Assembly (NCBI GenBank): GCA_963815295.1 | Contig: CAWFFZ010000008.1 | Span: forward strand, 1,984,001 to 2,048,000 | Source: JACDHG01 sp963815295 | Lineage (GTDB): Bacteria; Actinomycetota; Actinomycetes; Propionibacteriales; Nocardioidaceae | Length of the DNA stretch: 64,000 nt | Direction: 5' to 3' | In this document: positions 7,904 to 16,745 of the stretch, piece by piece | How the letters are laid out: each line of letters opens with the position of its first letter | Position numbering within the stretch: the first letter of the stretch is position 1 | Translations under genes and position numbers: made by a program | The notes under the pieces: generated by a model | Told to the model about the DNA's origin: nothing | Seen by the model: only the letters and a program-made list of their open reading frames with translations | Databases searched by the model: none

Positions 7904-9082
7904 TCAGCGGCCGCCGAGCACGTCGCGGAACCGGCCGAACACACCCTTCGGCCGCGGCTGCCCTTCCGGTATGACGTCGGGGCTCTCCTCCTGCCGCATC
8001 TCGGCCAGTCGTCGGACCAGCTCCGCCTGCTCGTCGTCGAGGTGAGTCGGGGTCTCGACGACAATCGTGGTGACCAGGTCACCGCGGCCTGTGCCACGCA
8101 GGTGCGGCACCCCACGGCCGCGGGCGACGATCTGCTCCCCCGACTGAGTGCCGGCCCGGATGTCGAGGTGCAGCTCGGTCTCGAGCCCGTCGGCGTTTTC
8201 ACTGTCGCCCTTGACGAGGTCGGCCTCCAGCGTCGGGAGCTCGATCGACGTACCGAGTGCGGCCGCGGTCATCGGCAGCGTGATCGTGCAGAGCAGGTCG
8301 TCACCGCTACGCGTGAAGATCTGGTGGCGGGCCACGTCGACCTCGACGTACAAGTCACCGGCCGGTCCGCCACCGGGCCCGACTTCGCCTTCGCCCGACA
8401 ACTGGATCCGGGTGCCGGCGTCCACGCCGGGCGGCACCTTGATCGAGATGGCGCGGCGGGCCCGGACACGTCCGTCGCCTGAGCACTCGCTGCAGGGGTC
8501 GGGAATGACCGTCCCGAAGCCGCGACACGTCGGGCATGGCCGCATCGTGCGCACCTCGCCCAGGAACGACCGCTGCACGTGGCTGATCTCGCCGCGTCCC
8601 GAGCACGTCGTGCACTGAGTCGGTGATGTGCCAGGGGCGGTGCCCGCGCCGGAGCAGACCGTGCATGTCACGGCCGTGTCGACCTTGAGCTCCCGCCCTA
8701 CTCCGAATGCCGCCTCGGCCAGGTCGAGCTGCATCCGGATGAGTGCGTCTTGCCCGCGCCGCGAGCGCGGTCGCGGTCCGCGGCTGCCGGCGGACTGTCC
8801 GAAGAACGCGTCCATGATGTCGGTGAACGAGAACCCCGCTCCCTGACCGAAGCCTCCACCAGCAGACGACAACGGGTCACCGCCGAGGTCGTAGAGCTCC
8901 CGCTTCTTGGGGTCGCTCAAGACGTCGTACGCGCGCGTGACCTCTTTGAAGCGCTCCTGCGTCTCAGCGTCGGGGTTGACGTCGGGGTGCAGCCGGCGCG
9001 CCAGGTTGCGGTACGCCTTCTTGATCTGCTCCGGCGTCGCGTCGCGCGCGACTCCCAGGACTTGGTAGAGGTCTTGGCTCAT
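7904..9082 (-). CDS. dnaJ: Chaperone protein DnaJ
   Basis: 392 residues from the ATG at 9082 (an open frame extends further but is not DnaJ-like). J domain at 3-68 with HPD at 32-34, a Gly/Phe-rich stretch (about 75-110), four C-x-x-C-x-G-x-G zinc repeats (roughly 145-215), and the C-terminal substrate-binding beta domains. It stimulates DnaK ATPase and delivers unfolded clients. Following hrcA, it is probably the DnaJ2 type co-transcribed with the repressor and so under CIRCE control from the site near 10.18 kb. Confidence 0.96.
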   Translation of the reverse strand: MSQDLYQVLGVARDATPEQIKKAYRNLARRLHPDVNPDAETQERFKEVTRAYDVLSDPKKRELYDLGGDPLSSAGGGFGQGAGFSFTDIMDAFFGQSAGSRGPRPRSRRGQDALIRMQLDLAEAAFGVGRELKVDTAVTCTVCSGAGTAPGTSPTQCTTCSGRGEISHVQRSFLGEVRTMRPCPTCRGFGTVIPDPCSECSGDGRVRARRAISIKVPPGVDAGTRIQLSGEGEVGPGGGPAGDLYVEVDVARHQIFTRSGDDLLCTITLPMTAAALGTSIELPTLEADLVKGDSENADGLETELHLDIRAGTQSGEQIVARGRGVPHLRGTGRGDLVTTIVVETPTHLDDEQAELVRRLAEMRQEESPDVIPEGQPRPKGVFGRFRDVLGGR

Positions 9083-9107
9083 GCTCCAGCATTCATAGGG
9101 GTGGCGG

Positions 9108-10143
9108 TCATGCGTCGGACAGGATCTGGCTGACGTAGCGGGCGACGGCGTTGACGGCCGCCATCGAGCCGGGATAGTCCATCCGGGTCGGGCCGACGAC
9201 TCCGAGGGTCGCCAGCACCTGCTCCCCAGGACCGTATCCCGTAGCCACGACGGACGTTGTCGCGAGGGTCTCGTGGGGTACGTCGTGCGGCACCTCGTGC
9301 CCGATGCGCACCGTGACGAGGCTGGGGCTGGTCGCCTCACCGAGGAGCTTGAGCAGCACGACGTGCTCCTCGAGCGCCTCGAGCAGCGGCTTGATCGAGT
9401 GGTCGAAGTCGTCGCCGAAGCGGACCAGATTGGCAGTGCCGCCGATCACGACCTTCTCGTCAGGGCGGTCGCCGGCGACGGCATCGGCGAAGGCCGCGAC
9501 GACCTGGGTGACCACGGGCATGTCGTCGCGCTGGAACATACTGAGGCAGTCCTGCCACCCGCGTCGCGGCGTCGCCCAGCTGCTGGCCGACGACGGCGGC
9601 GTTGAGGCGGGCGCGCAGCTCACCGATCACGTCGTCCTCGAGATCCTTGGACAGCTCGACGATGCGCTGCTCAACCCGGCCGGTGCTGGTGATCAGGACC
9701 AGCAGCAGGCGGTGCGGGCCCAGGATGACGACCTCGACGTGACGCACCGTCGAGCGGGCCAGCGTGGGGTACTGCACGATGGCGACCTGCTGGGTGAGCT
9801 GGGAGAGCAGGCGAACGCTGCGGTGGACGACGTCGTCGAGGTCGACCGCTCCTTGCAGGAACGTCGCGATGGCGCGCTTCTCGGCACCGCTCAGCGGCTT
9901 GATGCTGGTCAGCTTGTCGACGAACAGCCGGTAGCCCTTGTCGGTCGGGATGCGTCCGGCGCTGGTGTGCGGCTGCATGATGAAGCCTTCTTCTTCCAGC
10001 GCGGCCATGTCGTTGCGCACCGTCGCCGGGGAGACGCCGAGGCTGTGGCGCTCGACCAGCGCCTTAGAGCCGACCGGCTCCTGGGTCTGCACGTAGTCCT
10101 CGACGATGGCCCGGAGCACGTCCAGCTTGCGGTCGTCCAGCAT
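9108..10143 (-). pseudogene. hrcA: Heat-inducible repressor HrcA, interrupted by a +1 frameshift
   Basis: Both halves of HrcA are well conserved but lie in different frames. The first frame (from ATG 10143) gives the winged-helix DNA-binding domain (VSPATVRNDMAALEEEGFI) and the GAF-like core as far as GLPQYV. The second frame resumes with RDDMPVVTQVV, then GGTANLVRF, and ends IGPTRMDYPG-like (VGPTRMDYPGSMAAVN). Removing one T or C near 9533-9540 restores a continuous protein of about 344 residues, normal for the family. HrcA represses groEL/dnaJ-type operons through CIRCE. A real lesion would derepress the regulon; a sequencing error is equally possible. Confidence 0.85.
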
Positions 10144-10177
10144 GGCTCGCCTCCTCGTCGTGGCGCCGCGCCAGGAT

Positions 10178-10204
10178 CTGGCACTCCGTCGTACTGAGTG
10201 CCAA
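10178..10204. promoter_or_regulatory. CIRCE operator (HrcA binding site)
   Basis: Inverted repeat CTGGCACTC - 9 bases - GAGTGCCAA. The CIRCE consensus is TTAGCACTC-N9-GAGTGCTAA; spacing is exact and each arm differs only at the outer positions, with symmetrical G/C changes. It lies 34 bases upstream of hrcA, giving autoregulation of hrcA-dnaJ, and 93 bases upstream of the divergent MBL gene. Confidence 0.9.
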
Positions 10205-10296
10205 TGTTACTAGTGTCGAGCGGCACCGGCCGTTTGCTGGCCGGGGTGTCCCGGCGGAGACGTCGGCGTCGCCGCGATAGGGGCATCATGGGGGGC

Positions 10297-11259
10297 ATGA
10301 CTCACTCGTCGCCGGTGGATGAGCTGCACGCCTCCGACTTGCTCGAGGTGGCGCGCGGCTGCTTCGTGCTCCGATACCCCGAGTGGGACGTGAGCATCGG
10401 CGTGGTCGTGGGGTCCGACGGCATACTCGTGGTGGACACCCGGGCGAGCTCCGCTCAAGGCTGCCGGCTCGCCGACGACGTACGACGCGTGGCGCCTGGC
10501 GTGGCGGTCCGCTGGGTCGTCAACACGCACCAGCACTTCGACCACACGTTCGGGAATGTCGCTTTCGACGGCGCCACGATCCACGCGCACGAGAACGCCG
10601 CCGCCGGCCTGGTTGCCGCTGGCGACCGGATCAAAGCGGGGATCCGCGCCGACCCTGCCGTCGACCCGGGCTACGCGATCACGGCAGCGGTGCTCGACGA
10701 GGTGTTGGCGACCGAGTACCGGCTGCCCGACGAGACGTTCTCATCGGCCGCCGTCATTGACATGGGTGACCGGTATGTCGAGCTGGCCTTCCCGGGGCGT
10801 GGCCACACCGACGGCGATCTGGTGCTCCGCGTGCCGGATGCCGACGTCGTGTTCGCTGGCGATCTGGTGGAGCAGTCGGCCGATCCGGCATACGGCACCG
10901 ACTGCTTCCCCCTCGACTGGGCGAGCTCGCTCGACCTGGTCATCGGCATGCTCACGCCCGCGAGCGTGGTGGTGCCCGGTCATGGCACGCCTGTCGATCG
11001 CGAGTTCGTCAAGGACCAGCGCGCCGACATCTCCGACGTGGGCGAGCTGATCCGGTCGCTCTACGCCCAGGGTGTTTCCCAGGCGGAGGCGCTCGAGGTG
11101 GGGTCGACAAGCTGGGCGTTCCCGCCATCCCAGCTGGCCCATGCGGTGCGCCGCGGCTATGACGAGTTGGCCGCCCATGCAGAACGCTCGGGCGACCCGC
11201 TCGCCGGACGCACCTCCGCCCGGCAGCCCGTCGGCGGCATCACCCTCCCGCTCGCCTAA
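10297..11259 (+). CDS. Metallo-beta-lactamase fold hydrolase
   Basis: 320 residues from the ATG at 10297 (GGGGGG just upstream); the frame continues upstream through an Arg-rich, non-conserved stretch. The MBL zinc motif is NTHQHFDH (H78, H80, D82, H83), followed by a GRGHTDGDL metal His and a C-terminal VPGHG. The layout resembles quinoprotein-associated or SoxH-type MBL hydrolases of uncertain substrate; there is no signal peptide, so it is cytoplasmic. It is divergent from hrcA and shares its upstream region including the CIRCE element. Confidence 0.85.
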   Translation: MTHSSPVDELHASDLLEVARGCFVLRYPEWDVSIGVVVGSDGILVVDTRASSAQGCRLADDVRRVAPGVAVRWVVNTHQHFDHTFGNVAFDGATIHAHENAAAGLVAAGDRIKAGIRADPAVDPGYAITAAVLDEVLATEYRLPDETFSSAAVIDMGDRYVELAFPGRGHTDGDLVLRVPDADVVFAGDLVEQSADPAYGTDCFPLDWASSLDLVIGMLTPASVVVPGHGTPVDREFVKDQRADISDVGELIRSLYAQGVSQAEALEVGSTSWAFPPSQLAHAVRRGYDELAAHAERSGDPLAGRTSARQPVGGITLPLA

Positions 11260-11267
11260 CCCCGCCC

Positions 11268-11390
11268 GCCGACTGGTCACATATGCCGCGCCGACTGGTC
11301 ACCTATGCCGCGCCGACTGGTCACCAATGCCGCGCCGACTGGTCACCAATGCCGCGCCGACTGGTCACGTATGCCGCCACGACTGGTCGG
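11268..11390. repeat. 22-bp tandem repeat array, five full units plus a partial
   Basis: The core GCCGACTGGTCAC recurs at 11268, 11290, 11312, 11334 and 11356, an exact 22-base period, with a degenerate sixth unit at 11378. The remaining positions read NNATGCCGC with two variable bases. Because 22 is not a multiple of 3 and frames change from unit to unit, short ORFs over it are not genes. It lies between the MBL gene and DUF3097 and abuts an inverted repeat. Confidence 0.95.
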
Positions 11391-11393
11391 CGG

Positions 11394-11430
11394 TCGAGCT
11401 TGTCGAGACCCTCGATCTCGACAAGCTCGA
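11394..11430. repeat. Perfect 15-bp inverted repeat (REP-like hairpin)
   Basis: Arms TCGAGCTTGTCGAGA (11394-11408) and its exact reverse complement (11416-11430) enclose a 7-base loop. It follows the tandem array directly. The same 15-mer occurs at 22470-22484 after another tandem repeat. It could act as a bidirectional terminator for the MBL gene, but there is no T-tract, so a REP-like dispersed repeat is the better reading. Confidence 0.85.
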
Positions 11431-11491
11431 TTAGCGGCGAGGGCGTGGCGTCGCCAGCTCGCGCCAAAGCACCGCTAGCGTGTGCCCGGCC

Positions 11492-12344
11492 ATGGCCCCT
11501 GACCGCTACGGATCCGACGTACTCCAGTCGGACTGGCGATCCCCCAAACGTGGCCGCTCCACGCCGATCGAAGCCGAGCTCGGGCTGGTGGTCGAGGAGG
11601 TCACGACCGCCTGGTGCGGCGCGATCGTCCGAGTCGACCGCGACCTCGGCACGGTCGAGCTCGAAGACCGGCGCAACAAGCGTCGAACGTTCCCGCTCGG
11701 CCCCGGCTTCCTGCTCGAAGGCGTGCCGGTGATCCTGGAGGCGTCGGCGCGACCGGCCCCGAAACGCGAGACGCACACTGCATCCGGCTCGATCGCTGTC
11801 ACCGCCACCAAGGCGCGGGTCGCGCGAGCCAGCCGGATCTTCGTCGAAGGTCGCCACGACGCTGAGCTTGTCGAGCAGGTGTGGGGCGACGACCTACGCA
11901 TCGAGGGGATCGTCGTGGAGTACCTCGAAGGCATTGACGACCTCGCCGAACACCTACGCGACTTTCAGCCGGGCCACGAACGTCGCGCCGGCGTACTCGT
12001 CGACCACCTTGTCCCTGGCTCGCAAAGAGAGCCGGATCGCTGCGTCGGTCGCCACGTCGTCGCTCGGCAACCACGTGCACATCGTCGGCCACCCGTTCAT
12101 CGACATCTGGCAGGCAGTCAAGCCCGCCCGCCTCGGCATCGACGCATGGCCGACGATCCCCCGCAACGTGTCATGGAAGCACGGCGTGTGTCAGCACCTC
12201 GGCTGGCCGCATCGCAACCAGGCCGACATCGCGCGCGCCTGGAAGCACATCCTCTCGAGGGTTTCGTCGTACGCCGACCTGGAGCCGTCGCTGCTCGGCC
12301 GGGTCGAAGAGCTCATCGACTTCGTTACCAACGACCACGTCTGA
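11492..12344 (+). pseudogene. DUF3097 family protein, interrupted by a frameshift
   Basis: The first frame from ATG 11492 carries the family opening RYGSDVL, an SH3-like region with VELEDRRNKRRTFPL, and RIFVEGRHDAELVEQVWG, ending in frame at GVLVDHLVPGS. The second frame continues KESRIAASVA, then HPFIDIWQAVKPARLGI and ends ELIDFVT, stopping at 12344. Dropping one base near 12022-12023 (in gctcgcaaag) rejoins them into about 283 residues, the normal DUF3097 length. The family is actinobacterial, with a Toprim-like VEGRHDAELV segment; its job is unknown. Location next to hemW/hrcA is typical. Real lesion or sequencing error cannot be separated here. Confidence 0.85.
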
Positions 12345-12362
12345 CCGCGCGACGAAAGGGAG

Positions 12363-13592
12363 CTAGGGCAGGAGCGCGCGCACCACTGCATCGGCGAGCA
12401 GCCGGCCGCGACGCGTCAGCACCAGCAACTCCCCCGCCCACTCGGCAAGCCCGTCGCGTTCGAGACCAGGCACGGCGTCGCGGCCGACGTCGTCGAGGAG
12501 GTCCATCCGCAGACCGGTGCTCAGCCGCGACTCCAACAACACCCGCTCGACGCGACGGGTCTCCGCATCCAGCACCTCACGCGCGGCGGCGGGGCTCATT
12601 CCGGCGGCGATCCGGTCGGCGTACGCCGCGGGATGCTTGACGTTCCACCACCGGACCCCGCCGATGTGAGAGTGCGCCCCGGGGCCCACACCCCACCAGG
12701 CGGCACCGGTCCAGTACGCCATATTGTGCCGGCATCTCGCGTCGTCGCCGCGCGCCCAGTTCGACACCTCGTACCACTCGAAGCCTGCCCGCGCGAGCAC
12801 CTCGTCGCAGAGCTCGTACTTGTCCGCGAGATCGTCGTCGTCAGTCGACTTAAGCTCACCTCGCGCGATCCGCTGAGCCAGCGCGGTGCCTTCCTCGACG
12901 ATCAGGGCGTAGGCGCTGACATGGTCGGGACCGCAAGCGATCGCGGCATCGAGGCTGCGCTGCCACTCGTCGAGCGACTCGCCTGGGCTGCCATAGATCA
13001 GGTCGAGGCTGACCTGGTCGAAGGCGGCGTCCCGCGCCCACGTGACAACCGACGGGACGTGGTCGGGATCGTGCGTGCGGTCGAGCACGCGCAGCACCGA
13101 GGGCACTGCGGACTGCATCCCGAACGACACGCGGTTGATCCCGCCTTCGCGCAGTCGCACCAGATCGGCCGCCGTGACGCTGTCGGGGTTGGACTCGGTC
13201 GTGACCTCAGCACCCGGCATGAGTCCGAACTCGTTGCGGATCGCCGACAAGACGTCGATGAGGTCATCAGCTGGCAGCAACGTCGGCGTACCGCCTCCGA
13301 AGAACACCGTGTCGACAGCGACCGCGCGGTCCCCAATCGCCTTACGGGCAAGGCGAATCTCCTCGATCGCCACCTTGGCGTACGTCGCCCGAGCCGCCCC
13401 ATGAGTGTCACCCAGCTCGCTGGCGGTGTAGATGTTGAAGTCGCAGTAGCCGCACCGCACTGAGCAGAACGGCACGTGCATGTAGATGCCGAATGTGGTC
13501 GCCCCGACTGCGTCGAGGGCGTCGGATGGCAGCGCTCCGTCGACGGGCGCGGCAACATCCTCGGGCAAGCCAGAAGGCACAGAACCCATCAT
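12363..13592 (-). CDS. hemW: HemW, radical SAM heme chaperone / CPO III-like protein
   Basis: 409 residues from the ATG at 13592. The radical SAM cluster motif C-x3-C-x2-C is at C43, C47, C50 (FCSVRCGYCDF), followed by FFGGGTPTLLP, and a C-terminal HemN-like domain. HemW proteins are often annotated as oxygen-independent coproporphyrinogen oxidase, but most act in heme delivery and lack that activity. It faces DUF3097 convergently with 18 bases between. The gene sits in the usual lepA-hemW-hrcA order, though unrelated genes have been inserted between lepA and hemW. Confidence 0.93.
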   Translation of the reverse strand: MMGSVPSGLPEDVAAPVDGALPSDALDAVGATTFGIYMHVPFCSVRCGYCDFNIYTASELGDTHGAARATYAKVAIEEIRLARKAIGDRAVAVDTVFFGGGTPTLLPADDLIDVLSAIRNEFGLMPGAEVTTESNPDSVTAADLVRLREGGINRVSFGMQSAVPSVLRVLDRTHDPDHVPSVVTWARDAAFDQVSLDLIYGSPGESLDEWQRSLDAAIACGPDHVSAYALIVEEGTALAQRIARGELKSTDDDDLADKYELCDEVLARAGFEWYEVSNWARGDDARCRHNMAYWTGAAWWGVGPGAHSHIGGVRWWNVKHPAAYADRIAAGMSPAAAREVLDAETRRVERVLLESRLSTGLRMDLLDDVGRDAVPGLERDGLAEWAGELLVLTRRGRLLADAVVRALLP

Positions 13593-13662
13593 CCCAGCCC
13601 TCACCGTGGGTCGACCCTGTCGAGACCACAACCGCCGGCGCTCATCACCGACCCCAGGCGCG

Positions 13663-15483
13663 TCAGGTGTAGAGAGCGTCGAGCTTGTCCTTGTAGTGCT
13701 CCTCGACGACCTTGCGCTTCACCTTCATGCTCGGCGTGATCTCGCCGTCCTCCACCGACAGGTCGCGGTCGAGCAACACGAAGCGCTTGATCGTCTCCCA
13801 GCGGTTGAGCTTCTGGTTGAGCTGGTCGACATACCCCTGCACCATCTCGTAGGCCGCATCGGACGAGACGATCTCGCTGTAGCTCTTCCCACCCAGGCCG
13901 TTCTGGGCAGCCCAGCCCTCGATCGCCTCAGGGTCGAGCGTGACGATCGCCGACACGAAGTTGCGCTCGTTGCCGTGCACGACGAACTGGCTGACGTAGG
14001 GGCACACCGCCTTGAACTGACCCTCGATGATCTGAGGCGCAACGTACTTGCCACCGGATGTCTTGAAGAGGTCCTTCTTGCGATCAGTGATCCGCACGAA
14101 CCCGTCGTCGTCGACTTCGGCGATGTCACCGGTGTGGAACCACCCGTCGTTGAGCGTCTCGGCGGTTGCGTCGTCGAGGTTGTGGTAGCCGTCCATGACG
14201 CCGGGGCCCTTGATCAGCAATTCGCCGTCGGACGCAAGCTTCACCTCTGAGCCAGGGAAGACGGGTCCGACCGTGCCGAACTTGTAGTGCGTAGGACGGT
14301 TGACGCAGCTGCCTGCGGACGTCTCGGTTAAGCCGTAGCCCTCGAGGATCAGGATGCCGGCGGCATGGAACCACTCGGCGATATCTCTGTTCAGGGCAGC
14401 CGCGCCGGAGATGAAGAAGCGCAAGCGCCCACCGAAGCGCTCCCGGATCTTCGAGAAGACCAGCTTGTCGAACACCTTGTGCTGCGCTGCCAGCACCGGG
14501 GAGACACTCTCTCCGGCGAGCCGCCGTCGCGACACCTCGAGACCGACCGTGAATGCCCGGTCGAAGATCTTCTTCTTCACGCCGCCTTCGTCTGCGGCCA
14601 TCGTGTTGATGCGTGCGTGTGCCTTCTCGAAGATGCGGGGAGCAGCACCCATGAACGTCGGCTTGACGACGGCCAGGTTCTCGATGATCTTGTCGACCCG
14701 CCCGTCGACCGCGGTCGGGAAGCCGATCGCCAGCTGCAGCGTCAGCAGCACCTTGCCGAAGGAGTGGGCCAACGGGAGCCAGAGGTACTGCACGTCGTCG
14801 AGCGACAAGATGTCGAGCGCCTGCACGGCGGTGCCTTCGTAGGTCCAGGCCGAGTGGCGCAGCCGCACGCCTTTGGGTCTTCCCGTCGTACCCGATGTGT
14901 AGATGAGGGTGGCCAGGGCATCGGCCGAAGTGCCGTCGACTCGTTGTGCCACCGCGTCGGGGTTGTCGGCCAGGAGCTCCTCGCCGAGCTTCTCGAGGTC
15001 GGGTAGGCCGATGACCCAATCTCCGTCGGGCGTGCCGTCGAAGGTGACGACCTTGCTGAGCGCCGGCAGGTCGTCACGGCGCTCGCGCAGCTTGTCGATC
15101 TGTACGTCGTCCTCGGCGAAGACGACATGCGAGTCGGAGTCGCCGACGATATAGGCGACGTCGTCGGACATGCTCGACGGGTAGACCGTGGTGGTGGCCG
15201 CTCCTGCCGACATGATCGCCAGGTCGGCGAAGATCCACTCGTAGCGGGTGCCCGAGGCGATCGCGACCCGCTGCTCAGGCTGGACCCCGAGGGCGATGAG
15301 GCCGGCGGCGATCTTGGTGACGTGGTCACGGGTGTCCCGCCAGGTCAGTGACTTCCACTCGCTGCCAACCGGATACCTGTACGCCTCCAGCTCGGGGGTC
15401 GCCTCGACCCGGTCGAAGAACATCCGGCCGACGGATTGCGGCCGGTTGTCCAGGGTCGCTTGAACGTCAGCAGAGGCAGTCAT
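13663..15483 (-). CDS. Long-chain acyl-CoA synthetase (AMP-forming)
   Basis: 606 residues from ATG 15483. The AMP-binding P-loop YTSGTTGRPKG is at residues 195-205; GYGLTETSAG, the WFHTGDIAEVDDDGFVRI adenylation motif and ITDRKKDLFKTSGGKYVAP follow, and a C-terminal PSMKVKRK carries the catalytic Lys region. It activates fatty acids as acyl-AMP and transfers them to CoA, using ATP. Length and motif wording (FKTSGGKYVAP) fit the eukaryote-like long-chain FadD15 group of actinomycetes. It lies 70 bases upstream of hemW on the same strand. Confidence 0.93.
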   Translation of the reverse strand: MTASADVQATLDNRPQSVGRMFFDRVEATPELEAYRYPVGSEWKSLTWRDTRDHVTKIAAGLIALGVQPEQRVAIASGTRYEWIFADLAIMSAGAATTTVYPSSMSDDVAYIVGDSDSHVVFAEDDVQIDKLRERRDDLPALSKVVTFDGTPDGDWVIGLPDLEKLGEELLADNPDAVAQRVDGTSADALATLIYTSGTTGRPKGVRLRHSAWTYEGTAVQALDILSLDDVQYLWLPLAHSFGKVLLTLQLAIGFPTAVDGRVDKIIENLAVVKPTFMGAAPRIFEKAHARINTMAADEGGVKKKIFDRAFTVGLEVSRRRLAGESVSPVLAAQHKVFDKLVFSKIRERFGGRLRFFISGAAALNRDIAEWFHAAGILILEGYGLTETSAGSCVNRPTHYKFGTVGPVFPGSEVKLASDGELLIKGPGVMDGYHNLDDATAETLNDGWFHTGDIAEVDDDGFVRITDRKKDLFKTSGGKYVAPQIIEGQFKAVCPYVSQFVVHGNERNFVSAIVTLDPEAIEGWAAQNGLGGKSYSEIVSSDAAYEMVQGYVDQLNQKLNRWETIKRFVLLDRDLSVEDGEITPSMKVKRKVVEEHYKDKLDALYT

Positions 15484-15553
15484 GGGAGAACCGTAGAGCA
15501 GACGGATACCGCACGGTAGGGCAAGGTCGCGGCCGAGACCGGCGCCCACACGC

Positions 15554-16207
15554 TCACAGGCTGGCGACGTACTCCGCCGCGGCGGCATGCGCCTCAGGCC
15601 GCAGCGTGTCGCCGGTCTCGAGCAGCCGCGGCATCAAGGACCTGTCGGTCGTGAACGCGCGGAACATGGTCGAGACGGTGACATCGTGGTTGGGCCGGTG
15701 CACAACCTCGAGGGCGTCACCGGCTGTGACGAAACCAGGCTCGAGGACACGCAGGTAGGGGCCAGGCCGTGCCTCAGCCGTGAACCGCTTGACCCACGCC
15801 ACGTCGTCGAAGCCCGCTACTCCCATCCAGTTCTTGAAGACGTTGCAGGGGATCCGTACGTCGGCGACCTCGAGGACGGTCGACCCGATCCGCCACCGCT
15901 CCCCAATGAGGGACTCGTTGACGTCGATGCCAGTGGTGGTGAGGTTCTCGCCGAACTGGCCGTTGGGAATCGGCTGGCCGAGCCGCTCGACCCAGATGTC
16001 GATGTCCTCACGGGCGAAGGCGTAGACGGCTTGGTAGATCCCGCCGTGGTGCTTCGTGTCAGCGACCTGATTGCCCTCGATGCCCAGCGGCTCGACCCGC
16101 ACCGGACCCGGTACTGAGTGCTTGATGATGGCCGTCCGCTTGAGCGTGCCTGCCCACTCTGCATCGATCGGGGTGCCGATGTTGATGGAGAGCAGCCGCG
16201 CGGTCAT
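15554..16207 (-). CDS. MOSC domain protein, YiiM-like
   Basis: 217 residues. MOSC domain across about 25-165, with HHGG (residues 52-57 area), GQFGENLT and the conserved Cys in VRIPCNVF. MOSC proteins bind or transfer sulfur for molybdenum-cofactor enzymes; the YiiM subgroup reduces N-hydroxylated bases and drugs such as hydroxylaminopurine with a Moco cofactor. It starts at ATG 16207 and is separated from the VOC gene by about 40 bases. No Moco biosynthesis genes are in the window. Confidence 0.88.
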   Translation of the reverse strand: MTARLLSINIGTPIDAEWAGTLKRTAIIKHSVPGPVRVEPLGIEGNQVADTKHHGGIYQAVYAFAREDIDIWVERLGQPIPNGQFGENLTTTGIDVNESLIGERWRIGSTVLEVADVRIPCNVFKNWMGVAGFDDVAWVKRFTAEARPGPYLRVLEPGFVTAGDALEVVHRPNHDVTVSTMFRAFTTDRSLMPRLLETGDTLRPEAHAAAAEYVASL

Positions 16208-16246
16208 GCGGCCATCTTGTCAACCGCATCGGTGGCGAGCCAATCG

Positions 16247-16702
16247 TTATGGAGTCTCGGCGCCGTCCGTTGGGCTGGCCGGGGTCGACTCCTCCTTGTC
16301 CATGTAGAGGCAAAACGGGTGGCCAGCCGGATCAAGCATGACCCGCACGTTGTCCTGAGGCTGGAACTCGGCTTCCTCTGCACCGAGCTCGAGCGCATGC
16401 GCGACAGCGGCCTTGAGATCGCTCACCTCGAAGTCGAGGTGCATCATCATCTGTTGAGCGCCCTCGGCCGACGGCCACGTGGGTCGCACATAGTCGGGTG
16501 CTGTCTGGAACCCGAGGAAGCCCACGCTGTCGGGCGGTATCACAGCTCCACCATTGGGGCCTTCGCTGGCGATTTCCCAATCGAGCAGCGCCGCATAGAA
16601 CCGCATGAGCGCTGGTCCGTCCGGTGCCTCCAGCACGACGCCCCAGTAGTCGTGCCGGTCGTCGCGCGACGCTGATCCATCAGACTGGGTTCGACCTCGC
16701 AT
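16247..16702 (-). CDS. VOC family (glyoxalase-like) protein
   Basis: 151 residues from the ATG at 16702 (upstream frame is not conserved). A single glyoxalase/bleomycin-resistance repeat pair is visible: WGVVLEAPDGPALMRFYAA at the start, HLDFEVSDLKAAVAHALELGA in the middle, and VMLDPAGHPFCLY at the end. Metal-ligand positions (His and Glu) are partly present. Substrate is not predictable; many such proteins bind antibiotics or small ketones. Same strand as MOSC and GNAT. Confidence 0.85.
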   Translation of the reverse strand: MRGRTQSDGSASRDDRHDYWGVVLEAPDGPALMRFYAALLDWEIASEGPNGGAVIPPDSVGFLGFQTAPDYVRPTWPSAEGAQQMMMHLDFEVSDLKAAVAHALELGAEEAEFQPQDNVRVMLDPAGHPFCLYMDKEESTPASPTDGAETP

Positions 16703-16745
16703 GCATGCATCCTGCCAAGTCGGGCGGCACGGCGCGAACGCCTGC

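Noticed and set aside
11268..11390. CRISPR array
   Set aside because: Units are contiguous 22-base repeats with only two variable bases, so there are no spacers; no cas genes nearby.
11283..11732. ORFs across the 22-bp tandem repeats
   Set aside because: Each repeat changes frame; the peptide is an artefact of the repeat period.
11866..11882. Copy of the GAGCTTGTCGAG motif near 11.87 kb
   Set aside because: Lies inside DUF3097 and encodes the conserved AELVEQ segment, so it is coding coincidence.
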